Positions 33,002 through 41,794 of a stretch of 64,000 nucleotides of DNA are shown one piece after another. The translations under genes and the position numbers were made by a program. Origin of the DNA: Chromobacterium phragmitis (GTDB taxonomy: Bacteria; Pseudomonadota; Gammaproteobacteria; Burkholderiales; Chromobacteriaceae). Below the pieces are notes generated by a model. The model did no database searches. It had not been told where the DNA came from and saw nothing but the letters and a program-made list of their open reading frames with translations. The stretch covers positions 2,480,001 to 2,544,000 of the forward strand of contig NZ_CP029495.1 of assembly GCF_003325475.1 (NCBI RefSeq), in the 5' to 3' direction. Every line of letters begins with the position of its first letter. Positions within the stretch are counted from its first letter, which is position 1.

Positions 33002-33629
33002 GCCGGCGCTGGCCTGGCTGATGTTGGCGCTGGCCTGGCCGGCCGCCGCGGAGCCGCTGCGTTGGTATCGGGTGCCGGCCGGGGCGTCGCCGCCGTCGGC
33101 CGAGGCCGCTTTGCCTGAGCCGCCGCCGCAGGAGCGCGCCGCCTTGCCCTATGCCGACTTGATCGCCGAGGCCGCGGCCGAGCACGGCCTGGACCCGTTG
33201 CTGTTGCACGCGGTGGTGTCGGTGGAGTCCGGTTACCGCGCCGACGCGCTGTCGGCCAAAGGCGCGCGCGGGCTGATGCAGGTGATGCCCGCCACCGGCT
33301 TGCGCTTCGGCAAGGCTGAGTTGTGGGAGCCACGCTACAATCTGCAAGCCGGCGCAGCCTATCTGGGCTGGCTGCTGCGCCGTTTCGGCGGGAGGCTGGA
33401 ACTGGCCCTGGCCGGCTATAACGCCGGCGAGGGCGCGGTGCGGCGGCATGGCGACGCCATCCCGCCCTATGCCGAAACCCGCGCCTATGTGGTCAAAGTG
33501 CTGGACCGCTACCGGCAACTGCGCGGCGGCGGGATCGTTTTCCCCGCCGCGCCAGTCCATCCCCTTCGCCCCGCGACCGATTTCGACCGCTTGCTGCGGC
33601 TGCTGACCGGCGGTCCGCGCCGATCTTAG
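32994..33629 (+). CDS. T3SS-associated lytic transglycosylase
   Basis: 211 residues with a signal peptide (ALAWLMLALAWPAAAEP, cleavage near 20). The SLT domain starts near 58: YADLIAEAAAEHGLDPLLLHAVVSVESGYRADA contains the catalytic Glu in VESGY. GARGLMQVMPATG and LALAGYNAGEGAV complete the three lysozyme-like motifs. Such enzymes open peptidoglycan locally for the basal body (equivalents IagB, EtgA). Its place after sctU, 8-bp overlap, supports a T3SS role over a housekeeping one. Confidence 0.92.
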   Translation: MAKPALAWLMLALAWPAAAEPLRWYRVPAGASPPSAEAALPEPPPQERAALPYADLIAEAAAEHGLDPLLLHAVVSVESGYRADALSAKGARGLMQVMPATGLRFGKAELWEPRYNLQAGAAYLGWLLRRFGGRLELALAGYNAGEGAVRRHGDAIPPYAETRAYVVKVLDRYRQLRGGGIVFPAAPVHPLRPATDFDRLLRLLTGGPRRS

Positions 33630-33637
33630 GAGCATCG

Positions 33638-36421
33638 ATGAGGTTCAAGTATCGCCAGTTGTTGGTTCATCGACCGTGGAAGTCCTCGCTGCCGTTCCGG
33701 CTGTGTCTGGTGCTCTGCGCGGCCATCGTGCTGTTCTGGACGCTGAGCACCGGCCTGGTGCTTTTTTTTGAATACCGCGAGGCGCGCAGCACGCTGCTGA
33801 GGCGGGTGGAGATGCAGGCGACGACGAGGGCGGTGAAGCAGAGCGAAGAGCTGCGCGGGATCGCCCGCGAGGTGCACACCCTGCACCGGCTATGGCGGGC
33901 GCTGCCGGAAAACGCAGGCCGCGTCCCGCAGCAATACCTGGCGGCGCGCTACAGCGCCGACGTGCCCGGCCACGCCGGCCGCGAGCCGCATCTGCGGCGG
34001 GCGATGGCCTTTGTCGAAGCCTTCGGCGGCACTTGCCTGGGCAATTTGATCAACACCTTCGCCCTGCTGGACAGCGGCGTGGTGTTTTCCAGCGCCAGCC
34101 CGCAGGGGCAGTGCGGCGAGGACGATCCGATGCGGGCGCACCTGGCCGAATTGCGCAGCCACCCGGCGCGCGCCGGCATGCTGTGGGGCAAGCCTTATCA
34201 GATGCCAAACGGCGAATGGCGAATGCTGGTGGGCGAGCCGGATACTGCCAGCGGGGTAGTGATTGGAGTCACGGTGCGCTTGACGGCGTTGTTCGACGTC
34301 GGCCATCTGGACGCGCTGGACGAGGGCGTGTTCGCCATTCTGGATGACGAGGGCAAGCTGCTGACGCCATTGCCCAAGCCGCTGTCCAAGGAGCTGCTGA
34401 AACCGTTGCCCGACTGTTATGTGCCGGTGTCGCGGCGGCTGGATGACTTTCGCGCCGTCTGCTTGAGAATGGAGCTGACCGGCTGGCGGCTGATCCATCT
34501 GTATCCAGCCGGCCGGCTGACCGAGCAGGCGATGTCGGTGCTGCCGCGCTACCTGCCGATGGCGGTGCTGATCCTGGTGTTGCTGATGGGGCTGCTGTAC
34601 CTGGTGTTGCAGCGCAGCCTGGGCCGGACCCTGGACTGTTTCGTCAAAACCATCAGCCCGCGCGCGGCGGTGGGTTGCCAGCAGAGGCTGTCCGAGGAGC
34701 GGGAGGATGAGCTGGGCCAGATCGCCCGCGCCTACAACCGGCTGTTGAACGCGGTGCAGGCGCAGTACGCGGAGCTGGAGGCCAAGGTGGTGGAGCGCAC
34801 CCAGGCGCTGGAGGAGGCCAGGCGGCGCGCGGAGCGGGCCAACGCCGAGAAGAGCGAGCAGATCAACAGCATCAGCCACGAGATCCGCACTCCGTTGAAT
34901 GGGCTGGTGGGCGCGCTGATGCTGCTCAAGCGCAGCGATTGCGACGACTCGCAGCGAGACCTGGTGGACACCTCGCTGAAATGCTCCGGCCACCTGCTGG
35001 AGATCATCAACAACTTGCTCGACTTCTCCCGCATCGAGTCCGGCCACATGGTGGTCACCGCGGCCAGCGAGGATGTGCTGATGGTGGTGGACCAGGCGAT
35101 GCTGACCGTGCAGCTGCAGGCGCTGGACAAGCGGCTGACGCTGCGCACCGAGATCGCGGCCAGCTGTCCGCGGGCGCTGTGCACCGACGGCCTGCGGCTT
35201 AGGCAGATCCTGATCAATCTGCTGGGCAACGCGGTGAAGTTCACGCCGGCGGGCGAGGTGGCGTTGAAAGTGTGGAGCGAGAGGGAGCGGATCTGCTTCA
35301 GCGTGCGCGACTCCGGTCCCGGCATCGAGCCTGAAAAGCAGTGCGAAATCTTCACCGCCTTCATGCAGATAGACAGCCATGTGGCGGGCAGCGGCCTGGG
35401 CCTGCCCATCGCCCGCAGCCTGGCGCAGCTGTTGGGCGGCAATCTGTTCCTGGCGCCTTCGGATCGCGGCGCCTGTTTCCAATTGGAGTTGCCGTTGGGG
35501 GAGTCCCGGCCGGAGCCGGCGGCCGATCGCGGCCCCATCGTCGCGCCGGCGCGGCTGCACGCGCAGCTGAGCGCCTGGGGCTATCAGCCGCAGGAGGGCG
35601 AGAATCCCTGTCTGGAAGCGCAGGAGCTGGCTTATCTGCCGGCGCGGCTGCTGCAGTGGCTGGAGCCTTCGGTGCCGCTGCCGCCGACCGCCGACGAAGC
35701 CTGCATGCCTCTGTCTGCCTGGAGCCTGAACGTGCTGGTAGTGGACGACGTGGACACCAACCGGGACATCATAGGCCGCATGCTGAGGCAGATGGGGCAC
35801 GACAGCTGCGGCGCCTCAGGAGGCGAGGAGGCGCTGGAGCAGGGGCGCGCGCGGGTGTTCGACCTGATCCTGATGGATATGCGCATGCCGGGCATGTCCG
35901 GCGCGGAGGCGATGAGGCGGTGGCGCGATCCGGGAATGGGCATGCTGGACCCGGATTGCCCCATCTTCGTGCTGACCGCCAATGCCCAGCCTGGCGAGCG
36001 CGAGCGCCTGTTGACCGCTGGCTTCAACGAGTATCTGACCAAGCCGGTGTCGCTGGCGACCCTGGGCAGGGCGCTGGAACTGGCGGCGGACATGCAGCTG
36101 TGCCGCGGCATGGAACTGGCGCCCAATACCGGGATGGCCAAGCCCATGCTGCTTAGCGACGCTTCGCTGCTGGAGAGGCTGGGCGCGGAGCTGCGGTATT
36201 ACTACCAGAAGCTGGGCGCGGCGTTGCTTGCGCGCAACATCGCCGAATGCCTGGGCTTGCTGCACACGCTGAAGGGGCTGGCCGGACAGGCCGGGCTGGA
36301 GCAGGTCCAGCGCGAGAGCGAACGCTGGGAAAACAGCCTGCGCCACGCGGTGGCGCCGCGGCAAGAGAGCTGGATCGCGCTGGGCGTGCTGATCGAACAG
36401 TCGCTGGCCAGAATGGTTTAG
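33638..36421 (+). CDS. ssrA: SsrA-like hybrid sensor histidine kinase
   Basis: 927 residues (Salmonella SsrA about 920). Membrane helices at about 24-46 and 303-327 bracket a periplasmic sensor domain, and a HAMP-like linker and coiled coil follow. The phospho-acceptor His lies in NSISHEIRTPLNGL near 413, the ATPase domain has LLGNAVKFTP, RDSGPGIE and GSGLGLPIA (500-590), the receiver runs from LVVDDVDTNRDI near 700 with Asp in LILMDMRMPG near 745, and the C-terminal HPt has LLHTLKGLAGQ near 875. It ends the sctR operon, 8 bp after the transglycosylase. Known SPI-2 role: senses the vacuole and phosphorylates SsrB. Confidence 0.9.
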   Translation: MRFKYRQLLVHRPWKSSLPFRLCLVLCAAIVLFWTLSTGLVLFFEYREARSTLLRRVEMQATTRAVKQSEELRGIAREVHTLHRLWRALPENAGRVPQQYLAARYSADVPGHAGREPHLRRAMAFVEAFGGTCLGNLINTFALLDSGVVFSSASPQGQCGEDDPMRAHLAELRSHPARAGMLWGKPYQMPNGEWRMLVGEPDTASGVVIGVTVRLTALFDVGHLDALDEGVFAILDDEGKLLTPLPKPLSKELLKPLPDCYVPVSRRLDDFRAVCLRMELTGWRLIHLYPAGRLTEQAMSVLPRYLPMAVLILVLLMGLLYLVLQRSLGRTLDCFVKTISPRAAVGCQQRLSEEREDELGQIARAYNRLLNAVQAQYAELEAKVVERTQALEEARRRAERANAEKSEQINSISHEIRTPLNGLVGALMLLKRSDCDDSQRDLVDTSLKCSGHLLEIINNLLDFSRIESGHMVVTAASEDVLMVVDQAMLTVQLQALDKRLTLRTEIAASCPRALCTDGLRLRQILINLLGNAVKFTPAGEVALKVWSERERICFSVRDSGPGIEPEKQCEIFTAFMQIDSHVAGSGLGLPIARSLAQLLGGNLFLAPSDRGACFQLELPLGESRPEPAADRGPIVAPARLHAQLSAWGYQPQEGENPCLEAQELAYLPARLLQWLEPSVPLPPTADEACMPLSAWSLNVLVVDDVDTNRDIIGRMLRQMGHDSCGASGGEEALEQGRARVFDLILMDMRMPGMSGAEAMRRWRDPGMGMLDPDCPIFVLTANAQPGERERLLTAGFNEYLTKPVSLATLGRALELAADMQLCRGMELAPNTGMAKPMLLSDASLLERLGAELRYYYQKLGAALLARNIAECLGLLHTLKGLAGQAGLEQVQRESERWENSLRHAVAPRQESWIALGVLIEQSLARMV

Positions 36422-36444
36422 CGCCGGGCCGGCGCGGAGAGGGA

Positions 36445-37092
36445 TTACAGTTCGATCAGGCCCAGGCGGCGAGCCCAGTTGCTCAATTCGGCGCCGTTGT
36501 GCGCGTCCAGCTTGCGCATCAGGTTGAGACGATGGGTTTCCACGGTTTTCAGGCTGATGGACAGCAATTCGGCGACGTCGCGGTTGCGGTGCCCCTCCGC
36601 CACCAGTTTCAGCACCTGGCGCTCGCGGCTGGTCAGCGGAGGGGTGTCGCCGGATTGCGGCATGGGCTGCAGCGTGTCCAGCCGCAGGGCGGGATCGCAA
36701 TAGCTCTTGCCCAGCGCCGCGTATTGCAGCGCGGCCAGCAGCACTTGCTGCGGGCTTTGCTTCAGCACATAGGCCAGCGCGCCGGCGTCCAGCGCGGCGC
36801 GGCCGCGCTGGGTGTCGTTGGAGGCGGTGACCACCACCACGCGCAGCGCAGGCCAGCGCCGGCGCAACTGATGCAGCACGTCGAGGCCGTCCATGCCGGG
36901 CAGGCCCAGGTCCAGGATGACCATATCCGGCTCCAGCTGGCGGCAGGCGTCGCCGACCGCCAGGCCATCGGTGACCGCGCCGACCACCTGATAGCGCGGC
37001 TGGCCGGCGAGCAGGTTGCGGATGCCGTCGATCAGCAGGGAGTGATCCTCGACGATCAGCACTCGCAATGGGTGAACGCTGACGAAACTCAT
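36445..37092 (-). CDS. ssrB: SsrB-like NarL/LuxR response regulator
   Basis: 215 residues (SsrB 212). Receiver domain with acidic pocket VLIVEDHSLL near 12 and phospho-acceptor Asp in MVILDLGLPGMDGLD near 61. The C-terminal HTH runs LTSRERQVLKLVAEGHRNRDVAELLSISLKTVETH (about 150-185), the NarL-type DNA-binding motif. It is convergent with the ssrA-like gene (23-bp gap) and divergent from the ssaB-sctC operon, in contrast to Salmonella where ssrA and ssrB are adjacent in the same direction. Likely master activator of the whole island. Confidence 0.9.
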   Translation of the reverse strand: MSFVSVHPLRVLIVEDHSLLIDGIRNLLAGQPRYQVVGAVTDGLAVGDACRQLEPDMVILDLGLPGMDGLDVLHQLRRRWPALRVVVVTASNDTQRGRAALDAGALAYVLKQSPQQVLLAALQYAALGKSYCDPALRLDTLQPMPQSGDTPPLTSRERQVLKLVAEGHRNRDVAELLSISLKTVETHRLNLMRKLDAHNGAELSNWARRLGLIEL

Positions 37093-37196
37093 TGAAGATG
37101 CTCTTTAAAATATGACGGTAACTTTACCATTTTTCTAAAGGTTCAGGTATAGACCGGAGAGGCCGGAACAAGCGGTTTTGGCAAGATCAAGGGATC
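37093..37196. promoter_or_regulatory. Divergent promoter region between ssrB-like and the ssaB-sctC operon
   Basis: The interval 37095-37150 is AT-rich in contrast to its surroundings, as expected for promoters. A perfect palindrome GGTAACTTTACC lies at 37117-37128. TATAGA at 37148-37153 could be a -10 for the plus strand, and the TTAAAATATG stretch at 37105-37114 could contain one for ssrB. The palindrome is a candidate site for SsrB or another regulator (inference). Confidence 0.45.
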
Positions 37197-37598
37197 ATGA
37201 GCAAAGCATTTGATCCCGCGCAGACGCTGCGCTGGCTGTCGCGGCGGCTGGCTTCTCCCCAGTGGTCGCAAGGCGGCCTGGCGCTGGAGGGCGCGCTGGG
37301 CGAGCGGCCGGCGCGCGCCAGGCGCTTCGACGACGGCCCGACGCTGGCGCTGAGGCTGGAGGCGGGCGAGGACGATGCGCGGCGCGTCTGCCTGTCGCTG
37401 GCGGCCACGGAGGAAGCGCTGGACGACGCGGCTTACCTGGCCGGCGGCCGGCTGTGGCTGCTGCGGCGCTATCCCCCCTGTCTGACCGAAACCGAGCTGG
37501 AATTGCTGCTCAAGCAGCAACTGGCGCTGGCCCAGTTGCTGGAGCGCAAGCCGGAGGGCCAGGCCGCGGCGCGGCCGCTGCCGGGGAGCTACGCATGA
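37197..37598 (+). CDS. SsaB/SpiC-like T3SS gatekeeper protein
   Basis: 133 residues (SpiC/SsaB 127). It is the first gene before sctC, sctD and the ssaE-like gene, the position of ssaB in SPI-2. The C-terminal half has LAATEEALDDAAYLAGGRLWLLRRYPP followed by a helix ELELLLKQQLALAQLLE; its pattern of hydrophobic strands and a 'QLALAQLL' helix looks compatible with SsaB. Known role of SsaB: complex with SsaL and SsaM that restrains effector release. Similarity is modest, so position carries much of the call. It overlaps sctC by 4 bp. Confidence 0.65.
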   Translation: MSKAFDPAQTLRWLSRRLASPQWSQGGLALEGALGERPARARRFDDGPTLALRLEAGEDDARRVCLSLAATEEALDDAAYLAGGRLWLLRRYPPCLTETELELLLKQQLALAQLLERKPEGQAAARPLPGSYA

Positions 37599-39064
37599 GG
37601 CGCGCATTCTCGGTTGCGCTTTTCGCGCTGGCGATGCCCGCCTTGGCCATGCCCATCCCCTGGCGCGGCGCGCCGTTCTTTTTGTCCAGCAACGACACTT
37701 CGCTGGCCGCCGCGCTGAAGGACCTGGGCGCCAATTACGGTTTGCCGGTGGTGGTCAGTCCCAAGATAGACGCCCGCTACGCCGGCCGGCTGCGCGATGT
37801 GCCGCGCGGCAGCGCGCTGGCCGAACTGACGCGTCTCTACCAGTTGCTGCCCTATTACGACGGCCACGCGCTCTATGTCTACCGCACCCAGGAAGTGGAC
37901 CAAGCGTTGCTGACGCCGGCTTATATGGACGGCGGCCAACTGGCGGCGCTGATTTCCGCCAGCGGGCTGCTGGACGGCGCCGGCTGCCGGCTGCACGGCG
38001 TGGGCGCCGCCAACGCGCTGCAGATCAGCGGCGTGCCGATCTGCCTGGCCCGGGTGAAGGAGCTGGCCAAGCAACTGGACCAGCAGCATCTGAACCAGGA
38101 GCAGAACCGGGAAACGGTGCGCCTGTTTCCGCTGCGCTACGCCAGCGCCGCGGACAACCATTACGCCTATCGCGGCCAGTCGGTGACGGTGCCCGGCGTG
38201 GTGTCGGTGCTGCGGGAGATGGCGCAGGGGCGGGCGTTGCCGCTGCCTGACAACAAGAACCCCGCGCCGGCCGATCCCGGCGGCCTGCCGATGTTTTCCG
38301 CCGACACCCGCCAGAACGCGGTGCTGGTGCGCGACCGCAACAAGAACATGGCCTTGTACGCCGACCTGATTCCCAAACTGGACAAGCAGCCGATGCTGAT
38401 CGAAATCTCGGTGGCCATCATCGACGTCAATACCGCCGACATCGACGCGCTGGGCATCGACTGGTCGGCCTCGGCCCGCATCGGCGGCGGCACCGTCAGC
38501 TTCAACAGCGGGCAATTGGCCAGCGACAGTTTTTCCTCGCTGGTGGCGGACTCCGGCAACTTCATGCTGAGGCTGAGCGCGCTGGAGCAGCAAGCCAAGG
38601 CCAAGGTGGTGTCGCGGCCGTCGGTGGTGACGCTGGACAATGTCCAGGCGGTGCTGGACCGCAGCATCACTTTCTACACCAAGCTGGTCAGCGAGAAGAG
38701 CGCCTCGCTGCAAGGCCTGACCTCCGGCGCGCTGATGCGGGTGACGCCGCGGCTGATCCGCGAAAGCGGGGCCGAGCGGGTGTTGCTGACGCTGAACATT
38801 CAGGATGGACGGCAGCAGGGTTACAACCCCGAAAATTTACCGTTGGTGCAAAACGCCGAAATCGCCACCCAGGCCACGCTGAACCTGGGACAGGCGCTGC
38901 TGTTGGGCGGCTTCGTCCAGGACGAGCGCATCGAGGATGTGCGCAAGATACCGCTGTTGGGCGACCTGCCGTTGATAGGCGGCTTGTTCCGCAGCCGGAC
39001 ACAGAACGACCGCAGCGTGGTGCGGCTGTTCCTGATCAAGGCCGAGCCGCGCTCGCCGGCTTGA
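37595..39064 (+). CDS. sctC: SctC outer-membrane secretin
   Basis: 489 residues (SsaC about 497) from ATG 37595 in ATGA overlap. Signal peptide MRRAFSVALFALAMPALAM. N-domains follow (SLAAALKDLGANYGLPVVVS, then VRLFPLRYASAADNHYAYRG). The secretin core has LIEISVAIIDVNTADIDALGIDWS near 268-290 and the C-terminal ISATLNLG-type stretch TQATLNLGQALLLGGFVQDE with IPLLGDLPLIGGLFRS near 455-470, the conserved secretin signature. Forms the outer-membrane ring. Confidence 0.96.
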   Translation: MRRAFSVALFALAMPALAMPIPWRGAPFFLSSNDTSLAAALKDLGANYGLPVVVSPKIDARYAGRLRDVPRGSALAELTRLYQLLPYYDGHALYVYRTQEVDQALLTPAYMDGGQLAALISASGLLDGAGCRLHGVGAANALQISGVPICLARVKELAKQLDQQHLNQEQNRETVRLFPLRYASAADNHYAYRGQSVTVPGVVSVLREMAQGRALPLPDNKNPAPADPGGLPMFSADTRQNAVLVRDRNKNMALYADLIPKLDKQPMLIEISVAIIDVNTADIDALGIDWSASARIGGGTVSFNSGQLASDSFSSLVADSGNFMLRLSALEQQAKAKVVSRPSVVTLDNVQAVLDRSITFYTKLVSEKSASLQGLTSGALMRVTPRLIRESGAERVLLTLNIQDGRQQGYNPENLPLVQNAEIATQATLNLGQALLLGGFVQDERIEDVRKIPLLGDLPLIGGLFRSRTQNDRSVVRLFLIKAEPRSPA

Positions 39065-39074
39065 GGAGTGCGAT

Positions 39075-40262
39075 ATGGAAGCCCGTTACAAGCTCAGGCT
39101 GCTCAACGGCGCGCTGGCCGGCAGGGAGCTGCCGCTGCCGGAGGGCGCGTTCACCATCGGAACGGGAGACTGCGACCTGTTGTTGCCGCTGGACGGCGGC
39201 GCCGAGGCGGCGCTGGAGGTGTCGGAGGGCGGCGTGGCGCTGCATGGCGGCGCGCCGTGCTGGGTCGAGGGCGAGCGCCTGCCGTTCGGCCCGCTGCCGC
39301 TGGATGTGGGCCTGGATCTGGCGGGCCTGCATTGCGCGCTGGGAGCGGCCGACGCCGATCTGGAACGCATCCAGGTCGCGCCCAGGCGGCTGCGGGCGTC
39401 TGCCAGGCGCGGCGCTGGCGCCGCCGCGCTGGCGCTGGCGCTGGGCTTGGGTGGCGCGGCCTGGCTGTGGCCGTCGCCCGCGCCGCCGCCCTCGCCCAGA
39501 GAGTGGCTGCCGCAGGCGCTGCGCGAGGTGCCGGGCGTCAGCGCGCGCTGGCTGGGCGGCGACGCATTGCTGCTCTCCGGCAACTGCCGCGACAGCGCCA
39601 AGCTGGCCGCGCTGGCCGGCCGCTTGCGGGAGGCGGGCGTGAGATTGCGGCAGGAGGCGGTGTGCGACGACGAGCTGCTGCGCTCGGTGCGCGCGCTGTT
39701 GGCAGCCTACGGTTACCCGGAAGTGGAGGTGGAGTTGGCAGCCGGACGGCGGGCGCGGATAGACGGGCCGGTGAGCAACGACGAACGTTTCGCCGGCTTG
39801 GCGCGGGCGCTGGACGGTCTCGTCGGCCTGAGCGGCTGGCAGCTGTCCGACCGCGGCGCCGAGCAACTGGCGCGGCTGACGGCGCGCTTGACCGAAGCGG
39901 GCGTGCTGTCCGGCTTGAGCATCGAGCGCAACGGCCGGGGCTGGCTGCTGTCCGGCCAACTGCCGGCTGAGTATCAGTCCAGGCTGATGGAGGCGCTGGA
40001 CGCGCTCAACGCCGGGCTGGAACCGGCCGCGCGGCTGCGCTTCGTCGCGGCCGCCAGCGCGGCCGACGCGCGCGCCTACCTGCCCGCTGCGCTGGCCGGC
40101 ATCGGCGGCAATGCCGGGGCGCCCTATCTGATCCTGGCCAACGGCATGCGGCTGCCGCTGGGCAGCATGGCCAAGCGCGGCATGAAGGTGGTGGGCATCT
40201 CGCCGTCCGGCGCGACGTTGTCGGGCGGGCAGCGTCTGCTGTTCCTGCCATTGAACCCCTGA
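39075..40262 (+). CDS. sctD: SctD inner-membrane ring protein
   Basis: 395 residues (SsaD about 403). N-terminal FHA-like beta domain (YKLRLLNGALAGRELPLPEGAFTIGTGDCDLL), one membrane helix near 117-136 (GAAALALALGLGGAAWLW) and a large periplasmic part with repeated ring-building modules (LREVPGVSARWLGGDALLLSG, then VSNDERFAGLARALDGLVGLSGWQL). This is the EscD/SsaD/YscD topology. It lies 10 bp after sctC. Confidence 0.92.
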   Translation: MEARYKLRLLNGALAGRELPLPEGAFTIGTGDCDLLLPLDGGAEAALEVSEGGVALHGGAPCWVEGERLPFGPLPLDVGLDLAGLHCALGAADADLERIQVAPRRLRASARRGAGAAALALALGLGGAAWLWPSPAPPPSPREWLPQALREVPGVSARWLGGDALLLSGNCRDSAKLAALAGRLREAGVRLRQEAVCDDELLRSVRALLAAYGYPEVEVELAAGRRARIDGPVSNDERFAGLARALDGLVGLSGWQLSDRGAEQLARLTARLTEAGVLSGLSIERNGRGWLLSGQLPAEYQSRLMEALDALNAGLEPAARLRFVAAASAADARAYLPAALAGIGGNAGAPYLILANGMRLPLGSMAKRGMKVVGISPSGATLSGGQRLLFLPLNP

Positions 40263-40271
40263 GGAGAGGGA

Positions 40272-40550
40272 ATGGACCATACCCTGACCCGGCTGGAGGA
40301 CGAACTGGCCGAAGACGCGGCCGGGCTGGCCCTGCGCGCCCGAACGCGGGAGCTGGAAGCGTGGGCCGCGGAGCTGGGCGGCGAATTGCGCCGGCCGCAA
40401 ACCGCCGAGCGCTACGCCAGCCTGGAGCGGCAGCGCCGCGCCTGCCTGGCGGCGCTGCGGGTGCTGGACGCGGTGTGGCGGCGCGGCCACTGGGATGGCG
40501 GCCAACTCAGGTCCAGACCCGATTGGGCTGTCCGACAGTCTGGCGCATGA
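40272..40550 (+). CDS. SsaE-like needle co-chaperone
   Basis: 92 residues, GGAGAGG as RBS. Helical hairpin of charged residues (LTRLEDELAEDAAGLALRAR, LEAWAAELGGELRRPQTAERYASLERQRRACLAALRVLDAVW) with a disordered tail. In SPI-2 ssaE (about 80 residues) follows ssaD directly and with SsaG/SsaH-type partners keeps the needle subunit soluble or binds the translocator SseB. The helical-hairpin architecture and position fit the YscE/SsaE group. Confidence 0.68.
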   Translation: MDHTLTRLEDELAEDAAGLALRARTRELEAWAAELGGELRRPQTAERYASLERQRRACLAALRVLDAVWRRGHWDGGQLRSRPDWAVRQSGA

Positions 40551-40582
40551 TCCCCGCCATGGTGACACTGAAGGAGTGGGCG

Positions 40583-41293
40583 ATGTCCCGATTGCACATC
40601 ATCCTGAACCGCCAGGCCGGGTTATTGCGAATAGACGGCCAGGCCTGGCTGCAAGAGGCTTCCAGCCTGACGCTGTACGCCGGATCGTCGGCGCTGGACG
40701 TGCCGTCTTACGCCTGCGGTCCGTCGGAGCTGCAGCCTATCTGCCGCGATCTGGAGCATCTGATGTCCGGCGACGCGCCGGCGGCGGCGAGGAAGCCGGA
40801 GCCGCGCATGGTGTCTGCCGGGCCGGAGCTGCTGCTGGCGGTGTCGCAGCTGGCGCAGGCGGACTTGGGCGCGATGCTGCGCTTCGCGCTGGCTTACTGC
40901 CTGACGGTGGACAAGGCCCAATGCTCGGCCTTGCTGCGACATCTTCTGCGGCCGGACCAGGACCTGTTCGACTTCATCCACCGCCACCGGCTGCGCGCGT
41001 GGCCAGTGGAGTGCTACGCCGATGCGCTGGGCTTGCCGCCGCGCAAGTTCAATCAGCTGTTCAAGGAAAAGTTCGGCGTGCCGGCCAAGCATTGGCTGCT
41101 TACCCAGCGGCTGGAGCACGCGCGCCGGTTGCTGGAAACCACGTCGAAGAAGGTGATAGACGTGGCGATGGAGTCCGGTTTCGGCAACGCCGCGCATTTT
41201 TCCGACAGCTTTCGCCGCCATTTCCAGATGACGCCCAGCGATGCCCGCCGCGGCGCGCTGTGCGCGCGCCGGCAGCCGGCGCCCATGTTCTGA
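40583..41293 (+). CDS. AraC-family transcriptional regulator inside the T3SS operon
   Basis: 236 residues. ATG 40583 is chosen for AAGGAG upstream; ATG 40547, which overlaps the previous stop as ATGA, would add 12 residues. The C-terminal 100 residues contain two HTH units: PVECYADALGLPPRKFNQLFKEKFG and KVIDVAMESGFGNAAHFSDSFRRHF with TPSDARR at the end, typical of AraC/ExsA/VirF. The N-terminus carries a small domain opening MSRLHIILNRQAGLLRIDGQ. No SPI-2 counterpart exists at this position. Probably an extra positive regulator of the needle operon (inference). Confidence 0.9.
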   Translation: MSRLHIILNRQAGLLRIDGQAWLQEASSLTLYAGSSALDVPSYACGPSELQPICRDLEHLMSGDAPAAARKPEPRMVSAGPELLLAVSQLAQADLGAMLRFALAYCLTVDKAQCSALLRHLLRPDQDLFDFIHRHRLRAWPVECYADALGLPPRKFNQLFKEKFGVPAKHWLLTQRLEHARRLLETTSKKVIDVAMESGFGNAAHFSDSFRRHFQMTPSDARRGALCARRQPAPMF

Positions 41294-41303
41294 GGAGACC
41301 AGG

Positions 41304-41519
41304 ATGAATCTAGACGCCATCGTCGCCCAGATGGGCAGCCAGGTGGACCGCGTGTCCAACGACGCCGAAACCGCCATCCAGTCCGACGTGCTCAATGATC
41401 CGCGCAGCATGCTCAACGCCCAGTTCGCGATGCAGCAGTACTCGGTGATGATCGGCTACGAGAGCGCGGTGATGAAGTCCATCAAGGACATGATGATGGG
41501 CATTATTTCGAAGATCTGA
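41304..41519 (+). CDS. sctF: SctF needle subunit
   Basis: 71 residues, identical in length to SsaG, from ATG 41304 with TGAGGAGACCAGG upstream. Helix-turn-helix of the needle family: LDAIVAQMGSQVDRVSNDAE, then LNDPRSMLNAQFAMQQYSVM with the P-(S/x)-x-L-x-x-x-Q turn and the C-terminal ESAVMKSIKDMMMGIISKI. It polymerises into the extracellular needle. Confidence 0.95.
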   Translation: MNLDAIVAQMGSQVDRVSNDAETAIQSDVLNDPRSMLNAQFAMQQYSVMIGYESAVMKSIKDMMMGIISKI

Positions 41520-41522
41520 ACC

Positions 41523-41792
41523 ATGCAACCCGATCCCGCACGCGTGAGGCTGGCTCTGGAAGCGGGCTTCGCCGCAGTCAACCACGGCCTGCGCGCCGAG
41601 ATGGAGGACATCCTGGCGGCACTGCCGGACTGGCTGGACGATCCGGAGCAACGGGCGCGCACCGAGGCGGTGCTGCTGTTCGGCCTGGGCCGCCGCCGCG
41701 CCGCCGCCGCCCGGTTGGCGGCGCTGCCGCCGGACGACTGCCTGCCGCTGCGCCGCCTGTTGTCACCCCATTGCCTCCACAAGGAACCTTGA
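41523..41792 (+). CDS. SsaH/YscG-like needle chaperone
   Basis: 89 residues, 3 bp after the needle gene. TPR-like helical repeats (VRLALEAGFAAVNHGLRAEMEDILAALP, TEAVLLFGLGRRRAAAARLAALPPD) match the small YscG/EscG/SsaH chaperones that hold the needle subunit. SsaH (about 75 residues) occupies this place in SPI-2. The protein contains two Cys and an Ala-rich core. The assignment is mostly by position plus TPR-like pattern. Confidence 0.72.
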   Translation: MQPDPARVRLALEAGFAAVNHGLRAEMEDILAALPDWLDDPEQRARTEAVLLFGLGRRRAAAARLAALPPDDCLPLRRLLSPHCLHKEP

Positions 41793-41794
41793 CC

